DNA of 64,000 nucleotides, taken from positions 620,001 through 684,000 of the forward strand of contig CAWCJL010000002.1 of the NCBI GenBank assembly GCA_963795775.1. Direction: 5' to 3'. The position numbers were made by a program, and so were the translations under genes. Below, in pieces: positions 28,763 to 39,128 of this stretch. The DNA is from CAWCJL01 sp963795775 (GTDB taxonomy: Bacteria > Acidobacteriota > Terriglobia > Terriglobales > Acidobacteriaceae). The notes under the pieces are model-generated. The model worked only from the letters and a program-made list of their open reading frames with translations, made no database searches and was not told the DNA's origin. Numbering within the stretch: the stretch's first letter is position 1; each line of letters opens with the position of its first letter.

Positions 28763-31114
28763 CTAGTACCGCCTTCCTGTATTCAGCAGCCGCTGGAATC
28801 CGATCGCCGAAAGTCCCACAACGTCGGGCGCTCCATCCCCGTTCACATCCATCACCTGCGGATACAACGCTCTGCCCGGAAATGACTGCGGCGCATAGAA
28901 CGTGCCGTCCCCCTTACCGCGCAGATAGCTCACTCCCTGCCCACCGTCTGACAAAGTGCCCAGTTCATTGTCATCGAGCACCACATCGAGTCTGCCGTCA
29001 CGGTCGAAATCGCCGTAGTTCATCGTATACGGCAGGTTGGGAAGCGGAGTGATCTTCTGCGCCGAGAAAGTGCCATCCCCCTTACCCTTCAGCGTGCCTA
29101 CCAGGCCTGTCGTTACTCGGGAAACAGTGTCGTACGCCTGCCCGGCAAACACCAGGTCGAGCTCCGCACCGCTATAAACCTTGGCAATCTTCAGATCCCT
29201 GATGGACTCGTGGGGAATTGAAAGCATGCTCTTCAGCGTTAAGGAGCCGGTTCCGTCTCCCAGCAGAGTGCCAATCAGGCCCTCGCCCTGGTACCCGCCG
29301 CCGTAGAACACAACGTCGGGAATCCCATCCCCATTCAGGTCTCCTATACTCAGACCGTTCAAATTAGCGAAACCGCTCGGAAAATCTGAGAAGAAGCGTC
29401 TAGGCGCACGGAAAGTCCCATCCCCATTGCCCAGTGCCACGCCCCAGTCGCCGACGAGGTCCAGTTTGCCGTCGCGGTTCATATCGACCAGATAGGGCGT
29501 GCTATCTCCGGACACGGCGCCCAGCAAAAGGCTGTTCACCGCCGGACGAAAAGTGCCGTCGCCGTTGCCCAGCAGCACGCTGATGTCACCGTCGGAAACC
29601 GATCGAACTGACGTCCGCGTTACCACCAGGTCCACCTTGCCGTCGCCGTTGATGTCCCCAGCAGAAATGGCCCCCTGGTCTTGTCTGATGGTGTAATTCT
29701 TCGGAGCGCTGAAGTAACCCTTTCCTGTGCCCAGGAACACGCTCACGGTCGTGCGGCTGCAGTTCAAGCATCCCTGCTTCACTACCGCAATGTCCTGTAT
29801 GCCATCGTGGTTGAAGTCGGCGTGCACGATCGAGAAGGGGTCCGAGGAAAGCGAGTTGATCGGAGCCTGTAATCTGCCGCTTGGGCTCCCGGATAGCAGT
29901 TGCACAATTCCTATCTCGGAGGTATACGACGAGGAGAAGCCGCCCACCACTACATCCAGGTTGCCGTCGCGGTTAAAGTCACCTGCCGCCACGAAGCCGA
30001 TATTGGTCGGGTTCGTGGCCGAGTAATTCGTCGCACTCGTGAACGTTCCGTCTCCCCTGCCGTAATTGACGGAAATAATGCCTGGCTCGTCAAAACCGGG
30101 TTCAATGGAATACAACTCGCTGTACGTCACCAGATCCGGGATTCCATCCCGATTGAGATCGCCGGCAACCGCTGCAATTGCAATCGAGTTGCTCTGCCTT
30201 GGGTCGTTCGGGAACCCATTGTTGAACTCGCTCTTGATCGTGAAGGTGCCGTCGCCTTTCCCCAGCAGGATCGCTGTCTTCCCGATGGATAATGGCGCTC
30301 CGCGACCCCCAACCGCCGCGATATCCTGATGCCCGTCCCGGTTCAGGTCCGCTACCACGAGCGTAGGAAACAGGCCGGGTAGCACATCGTAGCTTTCTCC
30401 CGCCTTGAAGGTGCCATCGCCATTGGAGAGCAGCATCGAGATGCCCTTGCTCTGCAGCACCACCAAATCCGTCTTGCCGTCTTCATTGAAGTCACCGGCG
30501 GCCAGAAGGTGTTGGAACCCAGCCCCTCCGTGTTGCTGGAATGAACCCCTGCCGTCTCCGAAAAATACCTGTACATAACCCGTGCCGAGGTACGTTGCAT
30601 CGGTCGTGGCGATCACGTCCAGGTGCCCGTCCCCGTTCACATCGCCCAACGCAAGTTCTGCGTCACCCGCACCGATGTTGGCCGACCACGTCTGGTGAAA
30701 GTCACCGGTGCCGTCGCCCAGGTACACAGCCAATTTCCCATACGCAATCCCATTTCCGTCGATGTCCGTCGGCCCTGGGTAGTCCATTGCGAGATCGAGA
30801 AAGCCGTCTCCGTTAAAATCTCCCAACTGTACATTCGCTTGCTGGATCGGAATCGGAGAAGAAGGAATTTTCTCGGTAAACGTGCCATCGCCCTTGCCCA
30901 GCAGCGTGACAAAGGAGCCCTTCTTTACATCGACAGCGATGACGTCGAGCTTGCCGTCCCGATTGATGTCGCCGGTCGCGTACACGCCGCCGACATTGGT
31001 GGAAGGCGAAACGTTCTTCGCCGCTATGAATTGCTGTGCGTGACTGGGTTGTGCGAGGTTGAATGTTGCGAGGAAGCTCGCAACTCCAAGGCAGACGAAT
31101 CGAAATGTTCGCAT
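28763..31114 (-). CDS. Secreted FG-GAP (VCBS) repeat protein
   Basis: 783 residues. GGAGG lies upstream of the ATG. A signal peptide ends near residue 27 (NLAQPSHAQ). At least 13 repeats carry the calcium-loop pattern, for example GDFNGDGFLDLA, GDVNGDGHLDVI, ADLNRDGHQDIA and GDLNGDGIPDVV. They probably fold as one or two beta-propellers like integrin FG-GAP domains. Such proteins are exported and may bind glycans or surfaces. There is no membrane anchor or sorting motif. The degraded copy at 23345-25714 is its close paralogue. Confidence 0.9.
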   Translation of the reverse strand: MRTFRFVCLGVASFLATFNLAQPSHAQQFIAAKNVSPSTNVGGVYATGDINRDGKLDVIAVDVKKGSFVTLLGKGDGTFTEKIPSSPIPIQQANVQLGDFNGDGFLDLAMDYPGPTDIDGNGIAYGKLAVYLGDGTGDFHQTWSANIGAGDAELALGDVNGDGHLDVIATTDATYLGTGYVQVFFGDGRGSFQQHGGAGFQHLLAAGDFNEDGKTDLVVLQSKGISMLLSNGDGTFKAGESYDVLPGLFPTLVVADLNRDGHQDIAAVGGRGAPLSIGKTAILLGKGDGTFTIKSEFNNGFPNDPRQSNSIAIAAVAGDLNRDGIPDLVTYSELYSIEPGFDEPGIISVNYGRGDGTFTSATNYSATNPTNIGFVAAGDFNRDGNLDVVVGGFSSSYTSEIGIVQLLSGSPSGRLQAPINSLSSDPFSIVHADFNHDGIQDIAVVKQGCLNCSRTTVSVFLGTGKGYFSAPKNYTIRQDQGAISAGDINGDGKVDLVVTRTSVRSVSDGDISVLLGNGDGTFRPAVNSLLLGAVSGDSTPYLVDMNRDGKLDLVGDWGVALGNGDGTFRAPRRFFSDFPSGFANLNGLSIGDLNGDGIPDVVFYGGGYQGEGLIGTLLGDGTGSLTLKSMLSIPHESIRDLKIAKVYSGAELDLVFAGQAYDTVSRVTTGLVGTLKGKGDGTFSAQKITPLPNLPYTMNYGDFDRDGRLDVVLDDNELGTLSDGGQGVSYLRGKGDGTFYAPQSFPGRALYPQVMDVNGDGAPDVVGLSAIGFQRLLNTGRRY

Positions 31115-31372
31115 GGGATCCTCCGAGAGTGCGCTCAGGCCCTCTTCCGAAGGACACCAGACCGATCGAGCTTCGCTCCGCAGAGTGACCCTGATCGCGC
31201 CGCAATGCTACTCCGGCTCGCCCCTGTCCGTCCACGAGGATGCCCGGCCCAGCAACCTGCGTCCCTCGCCCGCTTTAGCCGCCGCCGTTCCTAGACCGAC
31301 CGCAGTGGCCATCCCGTTCCCTGCTCCCAAATACGAAGCCGCGTGCTAGCCTCTCGGCAGGAGGGCCACACC

Positions 31373-31759
31373 ATGGCCCAGTTCATCCAGGTCACCCCCT
31401 TCATGCAAGTCACCGACCTCACGCGGGCGCTCACCTTCTTTACCGATATCCTCGGCTTCCAAGTGCTCCTGCACGCCGGCAACTACGCCTACGTGCATCG
31501 CGAAACCGTCGGCTTCCGCCTGCTGGAACAGCACGGTCCCGATGCTGCCCCTCCCGGCAATCGCCGCTTTGCCTACTACATCGATGTCCGCAACGTGGAC
31601 CAGCTCTACGCCGAACTCAAACCGCAGCTCGACGCACTCCCGGCGCGCGATGTCTACGGCCCGATTGACCAGCCCTACGGCCAACGCGAACTCCTCGTCC
31701 TCGCCCCCGACGGCAATCTCCTCGCCTTCGGCCAGGCAATCGCCAGCACGCAACAATAG
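31373..31759 (+). CDS. VOC (glyoxalase/bleomycin-resistance fold) protein
   Basis: 128 residues from the ATG at 31373, with GGAGG 9 bases upstream. The beta-alpha-beta-beta-beta modules are recognisable: FMQVTDLTRALTFFTDILGF at the start, VGFRLLEQHG, then FAYYIDVRNVDQLYAELK and ELLVLAPDGNLLAFGQ at the end. The fold commonly binds a metal through His/Glu positions, but the function of such single-gene members cannot be told from sequence. The neighbours are unrelated. Confidence 0.85.
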   Translation: MAQFIQVTPFMQVTDLTRALTFFTDILGFQVLLHAGNYAYVHRETVGFRLLEQHGPDAAPPGNRRFAYYIDVRNVDQLYAELKPQLDALPARDVYGPIDQPYGQRELLVLAPDGNLLAFGQAIASTQQ

Positions 31760-31803
31760 CAGTTACCTATGCTGATTTCTGCCGCACGGCCCCGCGCTGC
31801 GCC

Positions 31804-32385
31804 TCATCGCTGCCAACGAAGCACCACCCCGGCGCCCAGCAGCAGATTATTCTGGTGGTCATTCCCCGCGTTCGCGAATTTGGTGAAGTAGTAATCCGCC
31901 TGGATAAGCCGGATGCCGAACCGCGGAGTTAGCGACAGGTCAACCCCACCGCCCACCCGGCTTGCAAACGCATTCGCGCCATCGCCCGCTCCCGCTATGC
32001 CGCCGCCCGCATGCGCGCCCCCGGCGAGCGCCTGGGCGAACGGCGCCAGCCGCCGCGATGCCCGCTCCGGAAACTGCCCAAACCGATACCGCGCGCCCGC
32101 CATGTAGGAGATCAGCGTGAGCGAGTTTCCCGTAGACGGCCCGTTCCCCGCGTAGCCGCCGCTGAAGTCCGCCACCGCGGCCCACTTGCGGTCGAAGTTC
32201 CACGAACCCGCAATGCCTCCGCCGTTCAGATGAAAGCAGCCACACTCCCCCGGCTGGGTGTTCGTTCTCACCCATTCATAGCTCACCGCCAGAGCGCCGC
32301 TGTGTCCACCTGCATCCGGCGATTGAGCCACCGCCGCTGTGCCTGCTCCCAACAAGACAACACCTGCAACTGCCATGTAACGCAC
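31804..32385 (-). CDS. Outer-membrane beta-barrel protein
   Basis: 193 residues with a cleavable signal peptide (AVAGVVLLGAGTAAVAQ). The mature part alternates short amphipathic strands and Gly-rich turns (VADFSGGYAGNG, SYMAGARYRFGQF, ASRVGGGVDLSLTPRFGIRL) and ends in an aromatic-arginine strand (VVLRWQR), which fits a small opacity/OmpA-like eight-stranded barrel. Function is unknown; possibly structural or adhesive. It is separated from the following large surface protein by 139 bases. Confidence 0.75.
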   Translation of the reverse strand: MRYMAVAGVVLLGAGTAAVAQSPDAGGHSGALAVSYEWVRTNTQPGECGCFHLNGGGIAGSWNFDRKWAAVADFSGGYAGNGPSTGNSLTLISYMAGARYRFGQFPERASRRLAPFAQALAGGAHAGGGIAGAGDGANAFASRVGGGVDLSLTPRFGIRLIQADYYFTKFANAGNDHQNNLLLGAGVVLRWQR

Positions 32386-32524
32386 TTTGTTCTCCTCAAT
32401 TGCGAATCGATAAGCAAAGGAATGTCTGCTGCCGTGGGCTCCTCACACTCGTGAGGTCGGGCCGGAGCAAGGCCAGCCCCTGAAACATTCGCGGCCTAGC
32501 CTTGCTCCGGAAAATCTCCGTCCC

Positions 32525-35500
32525 TTACGGTGCGGAAACGGCAGCCGAAATATTGCTGATTACCGTTTGCTCCCAGGAGCCGCCCGTGGACGAGGTGAAG
32601 TAGAGGTACGCCACCGGTGGCACGGAAACGTCGCCTGAGAACACCTGCGCGCCATCCATCGTCACCGTCATGTATCCCTGGTCAATGGAGACGACATAGG
32701 CATGCGAGACTGTCTGGCCGGATGACGCCAGCGCTGGAATGCCTGTGTTCGTGTTGGTGTACGGGTTCTCCCAGAGCGCGCTTTCTCCGCGGCCCACACC
32801 CAGGTAGGGCACGGCTGGATCCTGCGGCCATCCTCCGTTCGCGTTGTTCTCGTAGTCATCAAAGGCCAGCACGAAGCCCGGAATGCCCTTCGCCCCCAGG
32901 CCCTCACCCGTCGCGCCCGTGCTGGTGAGCGTCGCTCCCAGCGAAGGGTCGCCCAGCACCATCGCAAAGCCATCCGCCGGCGGCGAGCTCGGGTTGCTCG
33001 TCGCGATCGTAAAGCTGAGCTGGATGTTGCCCGTCGAGATCAGCGTCGGCCACACGATCACTCCGTACTGATTCGTGGTCGCGGAGGTCAGCTGATAACT
33101 GCAATTCCCCGCATTGATGGCCGTGCCCAGCGTGTTCCAGTTCGTGGTGCAGTTCTGAATGTTAGCCAGGGCGCCCACGAACACCGATGCCGAACTGCTG
33201 GTCACCGCAGCCGTCACGCCGTTGCTCACCACCACGTAGAAGACCGATCCACTGTCGGACTGTTCAGCGGAGCTCAGCGTATAGCTCGCACTGGTTGCCC
33301 CGTCAATCGGTTCAAAGCTGGACGAACCGGGCGCCGCCTTGTACCACTGGTAGGACATCGGAACCGCAGAGGCAGCATTCACTGTGAACGTCGCCGGATT
33401 TCCCGGGCTGACGTAAGCCGTGCTGGGCTGGTCCACAATCTGGACCATGATGCCGTTGCCGACCGCCAGGCGCGCATGTTGCGACGCGGCCTGGCCATAG
33501 GAGTTGCTGACCACCACAAAGTATTGGTCCTGATCGTTGTTGATCGTCGTCGCCGAGCCCGGCACCGTGTACGTGGCCGCCGTAGCTCCGGAAACCGCCG
33601 AACCCGTAATGCTGCCCGCCGGGATTCGATACCACTGGTACCGCAGCGATGGAGTGCCCGTCGCCCCAATGCTGAAGGTCGCGGTGCCTCCCGGTGCCAC
33701 CGTGACTCCCACAGGTTCCCCCGTGATGGTGGGCGGAACCGTTCCGTTCGCCACTGCCAGACTGGCGGACGTGCTGGTCAGCGTGCTTCCACACGCATCT
33801 GTGACGATTACGTAGTACTTGGTCCCGTTGTACGAGGTGGTGAGCGACGGGGTAGTGTAGGACGCCGCCGTCGCGCCTGCTACCGCGCTCCCGGTGCTCG
33901 ATCCCGAAGGCACCATGTACCACTGGTAGGTGAAGGGCGCCTTCCCGGTGGCCGCAACCGAAAACGTTGCCGTTTGCGTCACCGTGGCCGAGGTGTTCGC
34001 CGGGTTCTTCGTGATGGAAGAACCGACGCCCAGCGTCGCGGTATTGGACGTGACCGTGCCCGCAGCATTCGCAACGGTGGCGGTGTAGTTCCCCGCATCC
34101 AGAACCGGATCGGCGCTGGCGATGAACAGACTGCTGTTGGTGGCGCCGGAAACCGGGCTGCCGTTCAGGTTCCACTGGTAGGTGCTGGCGTAGTTGGCTG
34201 AGACCGAGAAGGTGGCGGAGCCGTTCGTGCACACATCCTGGCTGGCCGGCTGCATCGTCATCACGGGCGCGCTTATCGTCGCCGTCGTGGTTGCAGATAT
34301 CGTAGGCTCAGCCACACTCGTAGCCGTAATAGTGTACGTACCCGGTGTATTCGGCGGTGTCCAGACATTGCCCGCAAACGTGCCGCCCGTCGCAGTCCAG
34401 GTCAGATCGCTCGTGCAGCTTCCGGTCGCCGTTACTGAGGCCGAGAACGTCTGCTGTCCCGGAGCGGTCGTCAGGCCCGCCGGCGAGATGGGATGAACCG
34501 TTACGCAGGACACCACGTCGAAGCTGGTGGCCGCCGTGGCCGACGTGTAATTTCCGCTGGCCGCCTGGCTCGCGCCCAGCACGATCGTGCCCACGCCCGT
34601 CATGGTCACCGTCGAGCCGGACAGCGTTCCCGGCCCGCTGATCACTGAATAGGTGATCGCCCCGTTCGAAGCCGAGCTGGCCGTCAGCGGAATCGGCGCA
34701 TTGCCATACGTCTGCGCCGGTATCGTCGTAAACGCCAGGTTCGGAACCGCGTCCGCTACTGCAACGCTCGTTGTCGCTGTCGCGGTCGCGTAATTCCCGC
34801 TCGCCGCCTGGGTGGCATTCAGCACTACCGTGCCCGCGCCGGTCAGTGTCACCATCGAGCCCGCAATCGTCGCCGGCCCACTCGCAACGGAGTAGGTGAT
34901 CGCCCCATTCGACACCGAGCTCGCGCTCACCGCAAACGGCGCGTCCCCCCACACCTTTGGCGCCACCGGAGCAAACGCGAGTGCCGGAACCGCATCCGCC
35001 ACATTGAAAGTAGTGGTCGCCGTCGCTCCTGTGTAGCTGCCGATCGCCGCTTGGGTGGCGCCTAGCATCACGTTGCCGGCTCCGGTAATCGTCACCATCG
35101 ACCCGGAGATCGTTGCCGGCCCGCTGATCACAGAATAGGTAACTGCGCCATTCGAAGCCGAGCTCGCACTCACGGCGAACGGAGCATTCCCGAATGTCTT
35201 TGGCGGTACCGGCGCAAATACCAGGTTGGGTATTACCCCAGTGACGTCGAAGCTCGCCGTCGCACTCGCGGCGGTATAACTCCCGCTCGCCGCCTGGTTA
35301 GCCCCCAGCACTACTGTTCCTACGCCGGTCAGCGTTACCGTGGAACCGGCGATGGTTGCCGGACCGCTGATCACTGAGTATGTAACCGGTCCGTTCGAAG
35401 CGGAGCTGGCGCTTACCGCGAAGGGTGCGCCGCCGAACGCCTTCGTTCCAATCGGCGCAAAGCTCAGCAGCGGCACTGCGTCCGCCGCGTTGAAACCGGT

Positions 35501-36583
35501 GGTCGCGCTCGCCGCAGTGTAGTCGCTCGTCGCCGCCTGGCTGGCATTCAGCACCACCGTACCTGCGCCGGTCAGCGTGACCGTAGACCCGGAAATGGTC
35601 GCCGGGCCGCTCGCCACTGAATACGTAACCGCGCCATTCGAGGCAGAACTCGCGCTGACTGCAAACGGCGCGTCGCCATACACTTTCGAGGGCACCGGGG
35701 CAAAGCTCAGCACCGGCACCGCGGGGCTCACCACAAAATTGGTGCTCGCCGACGCCGCTGTGTAATCTCCGCTGGCCGCCTGGCTCGCACCCAGCACCAC
35801 CTTGCCCGTCCCGGTAAGGGTCACGGTCGAACCGGACACCGTTGCCGGCCCGCTCGCCACGGAATATGTAACCGCCCCGGTCGAGGCAGAACCCGCACTC
35901 ACGGGAAACGGCGCGTTTCCATACACCTTGGCCGGTACCGGCGCAAAGCTCAGTACTGGCGTCAGAGGCGTGACCGTCAGACTCGCCACCGCACTGTTTG
36001 CGGTCCCGTACGCGTTCGTCACCACTACCGTGTACGGCGACCCGCTGTTGGCGACGCCGGCCGGGGGCGTGGTATACGCAACTCCATGCGCGCCGGTTAC
36101 CGCCGTGCCATTTTCATACCACTGATAGCTAAGCGGCGCAGTCCCCGTAGCCGATACGGTGAACGTGGCTGCCTGGCCCGCGGCAATGGTCTGGCTCGCT
36201 GGCTGCGTGACAATTGCTGGAGGAATATCGACCGCGAGAACGAACTTCTGGGTCGTGGTGCTCCCGCCGGCATTTGTCACCGTGACGGTAAATACGGCAC
36301 CGTCGTCCTCGCCCTTGGCCACAAAGGAGTAGGTGCGGGAAGTAGCGCCGGAGACGAGAACCCCGTTCTTGTACCACTGGTAAGTGAACGGCCCCGTACC
36401 CGTGGCCATCACCGACAAGGTTTCCGTTTGTCCGGCCACCACCGTCTTGCCGGCAATCTCACCCGAGATGGTGGGCTTCATCTCGCCCCACCCGCCGGCA
36501 CACCCGTTTACCGCAAAGGAAGCAGGAATCAGAAGCAAGAGAACCAAGGCAAACCGCAGACGCAAAGACACCATGACCTTCAT
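32525..36583 (-). CDS. Giant surface lipoprotein with Ig-like, MBG-type and lectin-like domains
   Basis: 1352 residues from the ATG at 36583, chosen because it opens a lipoprotein signal (FALVLLLLIPASFAVNGC). Two Ig-like domains follow (TGPFTYQWYKNGVLVSGA and a relative). Then come about six MBG-type repeats of roughly 80 residues, each containing a variant of LSFAPVPAKVYGNAPFPVSA and TYSVASGPATVSGS. Four more Ig-like domains follow with the YQWY core. The last 170 residues contain DGFAMVLGD and PGFVLAFDDYENN, the pattern of an L-type lectin/concanavalin fold. It is likely anchored in the outer membrane and reaches outward to bind carbohydrate. Confidence 0.85.
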   Translation of the reverse strand: MKVMVSLRLRFALVLLLLIPASFAVNGCAGGWGEMKPTISGEIAGKTVVAGQTETLSVMATGTGPFTYQWYKNGVLVSGATSRTYSFVAKGEDDGAVFTVTVTNAGGSTTTQKFVLAVDIPPAIVTQPASQTIAAGQAATFTVSATGTAPLSYQWYENGTAVTGAHGVAYTTPPAGVANSGSPYTVVVTNAYGTANSAVASLTVTPLTPVLSFAPVPAKVYGNAPFPVSAGSASTGAVTYSVASGPATVSGSTVTLTGTGKVVLGASQAASGDYTAASASTNFVVSPAVPVLSFAPVPSKVYGDAPFAVSASSASNGAVTYSVASGPATISGSTVTLTGAGTVVLNASQAATSDYTAASATTGFNAADAVPLLSFAPIGTKAFGGAPFAVSASSASNGPVTYSVISGPATIAGSTVTLTGVGTVVLGANQAASGSYTAASATASFDVTGVIPNLVFAPVPPKTFGNAPFAVSASSASNGAVTYSVISGPATISGSMVTITGAGNVMLGATQAAIGSYTGATATTTFNVADAVPALAFAPVAPKVWGDAPFAVSASSVSNGAITYSVASGPATIAGSMVTLTGAGTVVLNATQAASGNYATATATTSVAVADAVPNLAFTTIPAQTYGNAPIPLTASSASNGAITYSVISGPGTLSGSTVTMTGVGTIVLGASQAASGNYTSATAATSFDVVSCVTVHPISPAGLTTAPGQQTFSASVTATGSCTSDLTWTATGGTFAGNVWTPPNTPGTYTITATSVAEPTISATTTATISAPVMTMQPASQDVCTNGSATFSVSANYASTYQWNLNGSPVSGATNSSLFIASADPVLDAGNYTATVANAAGTVTSNTATLGVGSSITKNPANTSATVTQTATFSVAATGKAPFTYQWYMVPSGSSTGSAVAGATAASYTTPSLTTSYNGTKYYVIVTDACGSTLTSTSASLAVANGTVPPTITGEPVGVTVAPGGTATFSIGATGTPSLRYQWYRIPAGSITGSAVSGATAATYTVPGSATTINNDQDQYFVVVSNSYGQAASQHARLAVGNGIMVQIVDQPSTAYVSPGNPATFTVNAASAVPMSYQWYKAAPGSSSFEPIDGATSASYTLSSAEQSDSGSVFYVVVSNGVTAAVTSSSASVFVGALANIQNCTTNWNTLGTAINAGNCSYQLTSATTNQYGVIVWPTLISTGNIQLSFTIATSNPSSPPADGFAMVLGDPSLGATLTSTGATGEGLGAKGIPGFVLAFDDYENNANGGWPQDPAVPYLGVGRGESALWENPYTNTNTGIPALASSGQTVSHAYVVSIDQGYMTVTMDGAQVFSGDVSVPPVAYLYFTSSTGGSWEQTVISNISAAVSAP

Positions 36584-36625
36584 CGAAAAGAGCGCTCCAG
36601 GGACCAGCACGGCTGAACAATCCAT

Positions 36626-37116
36626 TGCTGGACCCTTCGCGCCCGCTGTTCTCCCACTGTGTTTCCGGTATTCGCCACCGCGACTGTCGCAATACCGGAT
36701 TCACACACAATAATTGGGAGCGCGACAATTTCCTCTACACACTTGGTGGTAATCCGGTGCCGGAGTGGAGCCCTCCTCGGCAGGCCAGGCGCAGATCGGC
36801 CAGACCGTCAGCGTGCATGATCCGGGCTTCACTTTTTTCGCGGGGAACGCGGGCAGAACATGTCTGCAGATCTGCCTCTAATTTTCGGACCTAGATCGGC
36901 ATGCGCAGGCTACTCATGTGGGGCAATGGTAGCAAGCGCAGTGTTGCCCCCAGAAGATACCTGCGAGAGACCGCCCCAGTTCTTCCTTTCGCCCCAGTTC
37001 TTCCTTTCGCCGCGGGACGTGCCTGTGTCATCATCGACAGCGCCGATGAATGCAGGGGCCCGGAGAAGGTGTCCGGGCGAAAAGGGTAAGGCTGCTGCCC
37101 TTCGAAAGGTTGGCGT
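36626..37116. other. Gene-free stretch with an 18-base tandem repeat
   Basis: About 490 bases upstream of the phosphatase gene. It contains a perfect head-to-tail duplication of GCCCCAGTTCTTCCTTTC at about 36973-37009. No gene is supported on either strand. Promoters for the divergent lipoprotein and phosphatase genes should lie here. Confidence 0.5.
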
Positions 37117-39128
37117 GTGAGGAGACCTCTTCTCGCTCTCGTCTGCGCTCTGCTGTTTGCGCACTCGTTGGGTGCGCAGACCTTCGATCTGGAGAAGGAC
37201 CGGCAACCGATCGTAGCGCTCGATGGCCTTTGGCGCTTCCATACGGGAGACGACCCGCGCTGGGCCGACCCGAATTTTGACGACTCGCACTGGCCGCTCC
37301 TCAAGTCAACTGAAGACTGGGGGCAGCAGGGATACCAGGGCTATCGCGGGATGGCCTGGTACCGCTTCCGGGTGATCGTGCCTGCGGCCGAAACGTACCG
37401 GCTTTGGCTGCTGCTGCCACCCATTGTCACCAGCTCTCAGGTCTTTGCCGATGGGCAGGAGATTGGCGGATGTGGGGGAATGCCTCCGCATCCCATTGTC
37501 TGTTACTGCAAGCCACATGTCATCGGCTTACCTGCGAACTTTCCTGCAGGCGCGCACCCTCTTGTCATCGCCATTCGCGTATGGCATTGGAGAGGTTGGT
37601 CCAGATACCAGGGCGGGGGGCCATTCAACGGGGGTGGTGCGCTCGGTCCGTTCCCTCTGATGCTTTACATCGGTACGTCCCGTGTGGTCGAGAGCAGGCT
37701 TCGGGGTTATCAGGACTTTATTCATGTGCAGACTACACAGAATTTCATTCTCCTGCTGCTGACGACACTCGGCGCGCTGGTCTCTTTTGCGCTCTTCTAC
37801 TCTCGACGAAGCGATCGAGAGTATCTGTGGTTCGGCTGCCTGCTTCTGCTGGCGGGAGGCCAACAAGCATGGTTCATCCATCTTATGTTTCACACGGTTC
37901 GCGTTGTGAGCTGGAGCGTGTGTAACCTGTTGCTCGAATCGTTTGGCTGGTTCGCCGTTATTGCGTTCTATCATGTGCTCCTGCAGGGCAGGCGCTCCTG
38001 GCCGCTGTTTGCTGCGCTGGCGGGCATCTCACTCAGTGTATTAAGTGATGTGCTGCTTTCTATGGGACTGGCGCCGTTTTTGCCGATAGGCGCGTTCGTG
38101 ATCCTTTGGAGTTTTACTCTGGCTCCTGCGGAGCTTTGGGTTATTGTCCTGGTGCTTCAGCGCGCCCGGCAAGGACTGGTAGACGCGCGGCTGCTCCTCG
38201 CGCCTGTGCTTCTGCTTTGCGGAAACCTGCTGATCGGTTCCTTCGTGGCAGCGGCCTTTCAGCTCGGGTGGCAGCACCGCTACCCGACTCCCGATCCTCA
38301 GGTGCTTTCCAGTCCGTTCCCCGTGAACTCGATGGCACTCAGCTATTTCATCTTTCTTGTAGCGATGTTAGCGATTCTGGTGAACCGGTTCTCGCGCACT
38401 CGGCGTGAGGAGGAGCGGATGGAAGCGGAGTTCGAAGCGGCGCGGCAGGTGCAGCAGGTGCTGGTGCCGGAGCCTTTGCGGCGCGTGGCGGGATTTGCCG
38501 TGGCGGCGGAGTATCTCCCGCGCGCGTGGTTGGCGGGGATTTCTATCAGGTGCTGCCCGCGGAGGAGCGCGGGCTCCTCATCGTACTGGGAGACGTGGCA
38601 GGGAAGGGGATGCCGGCCGCAATGATGGTGGCCATGCTCGTAGGAGCGATCCGGACGCAGGCCGCCCGCTCGCCGGAGCCTTCGGCAATGCTGGAGGTAC
38701 TCAACGAGCGGCTGTACGGCCGTAGTAGCGGCGGCTTCTCGACATGTGTGGCGGCGCACATCGACGCGAGCGGCTGGATTACGGTGGCGGATGCGGGCCA
38801 CCTGTCTCCGTATCGGAACGGTGTGGAGATGGACCTACCCGGGGCGCTGCCGTTGGGGATTACCACGGACGGGAGCTATCCTGCACAGGCGATGCAGCTT
38901 GAACCCGGTGATCGGCTTACGTTTCTTTCCGATGGGGTGGTGGAGGCGAGGAATGAGGAGAAGGAACTGTTCGGTTTTGAGCGTACGCGGGCGATGAGCC
39001 GGCAGCCTGCGCTGGCGATTGCGCAAGCGGCGCAGCGATTCGGGCAGGAGGACGACATCACCGTGCTCACGGTGGAGTTTGCCGGGACTGCAGAGGCATC
39101 CCGCCAGCCGGAACAACTCCTTGCCTGA
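37117..39128 (+). CDS. Membrane-bound SpoIIE/PP2C-type phosphatase with extracellular sensor, one frameshift
   Basis: About 670 residues from a GTG start that opens a signal peptide (LALVCALLFAHSLGAQ). An extracytoplasmic beta-sandwich follows (WRFHTGDDPRWADPNFDDSH, similar to the sugar-binding fold in glycosidases), then about seven membrane helices (residues 205-430), a short helix with FEAARQVQQVL, and a PP2C-like phosphatase domain with GGDFYQVL, VLGDVAGKGMPAAMMVA and TFLSDGVVEARNE. One missing G near 38525 breaks the frame between EYLP and ARVVGGDFY. Proteins of this build dephosphorylate anti-sigma antagonists in response to an outside signal. No partner is visible next to it. Confidence 0.85.
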
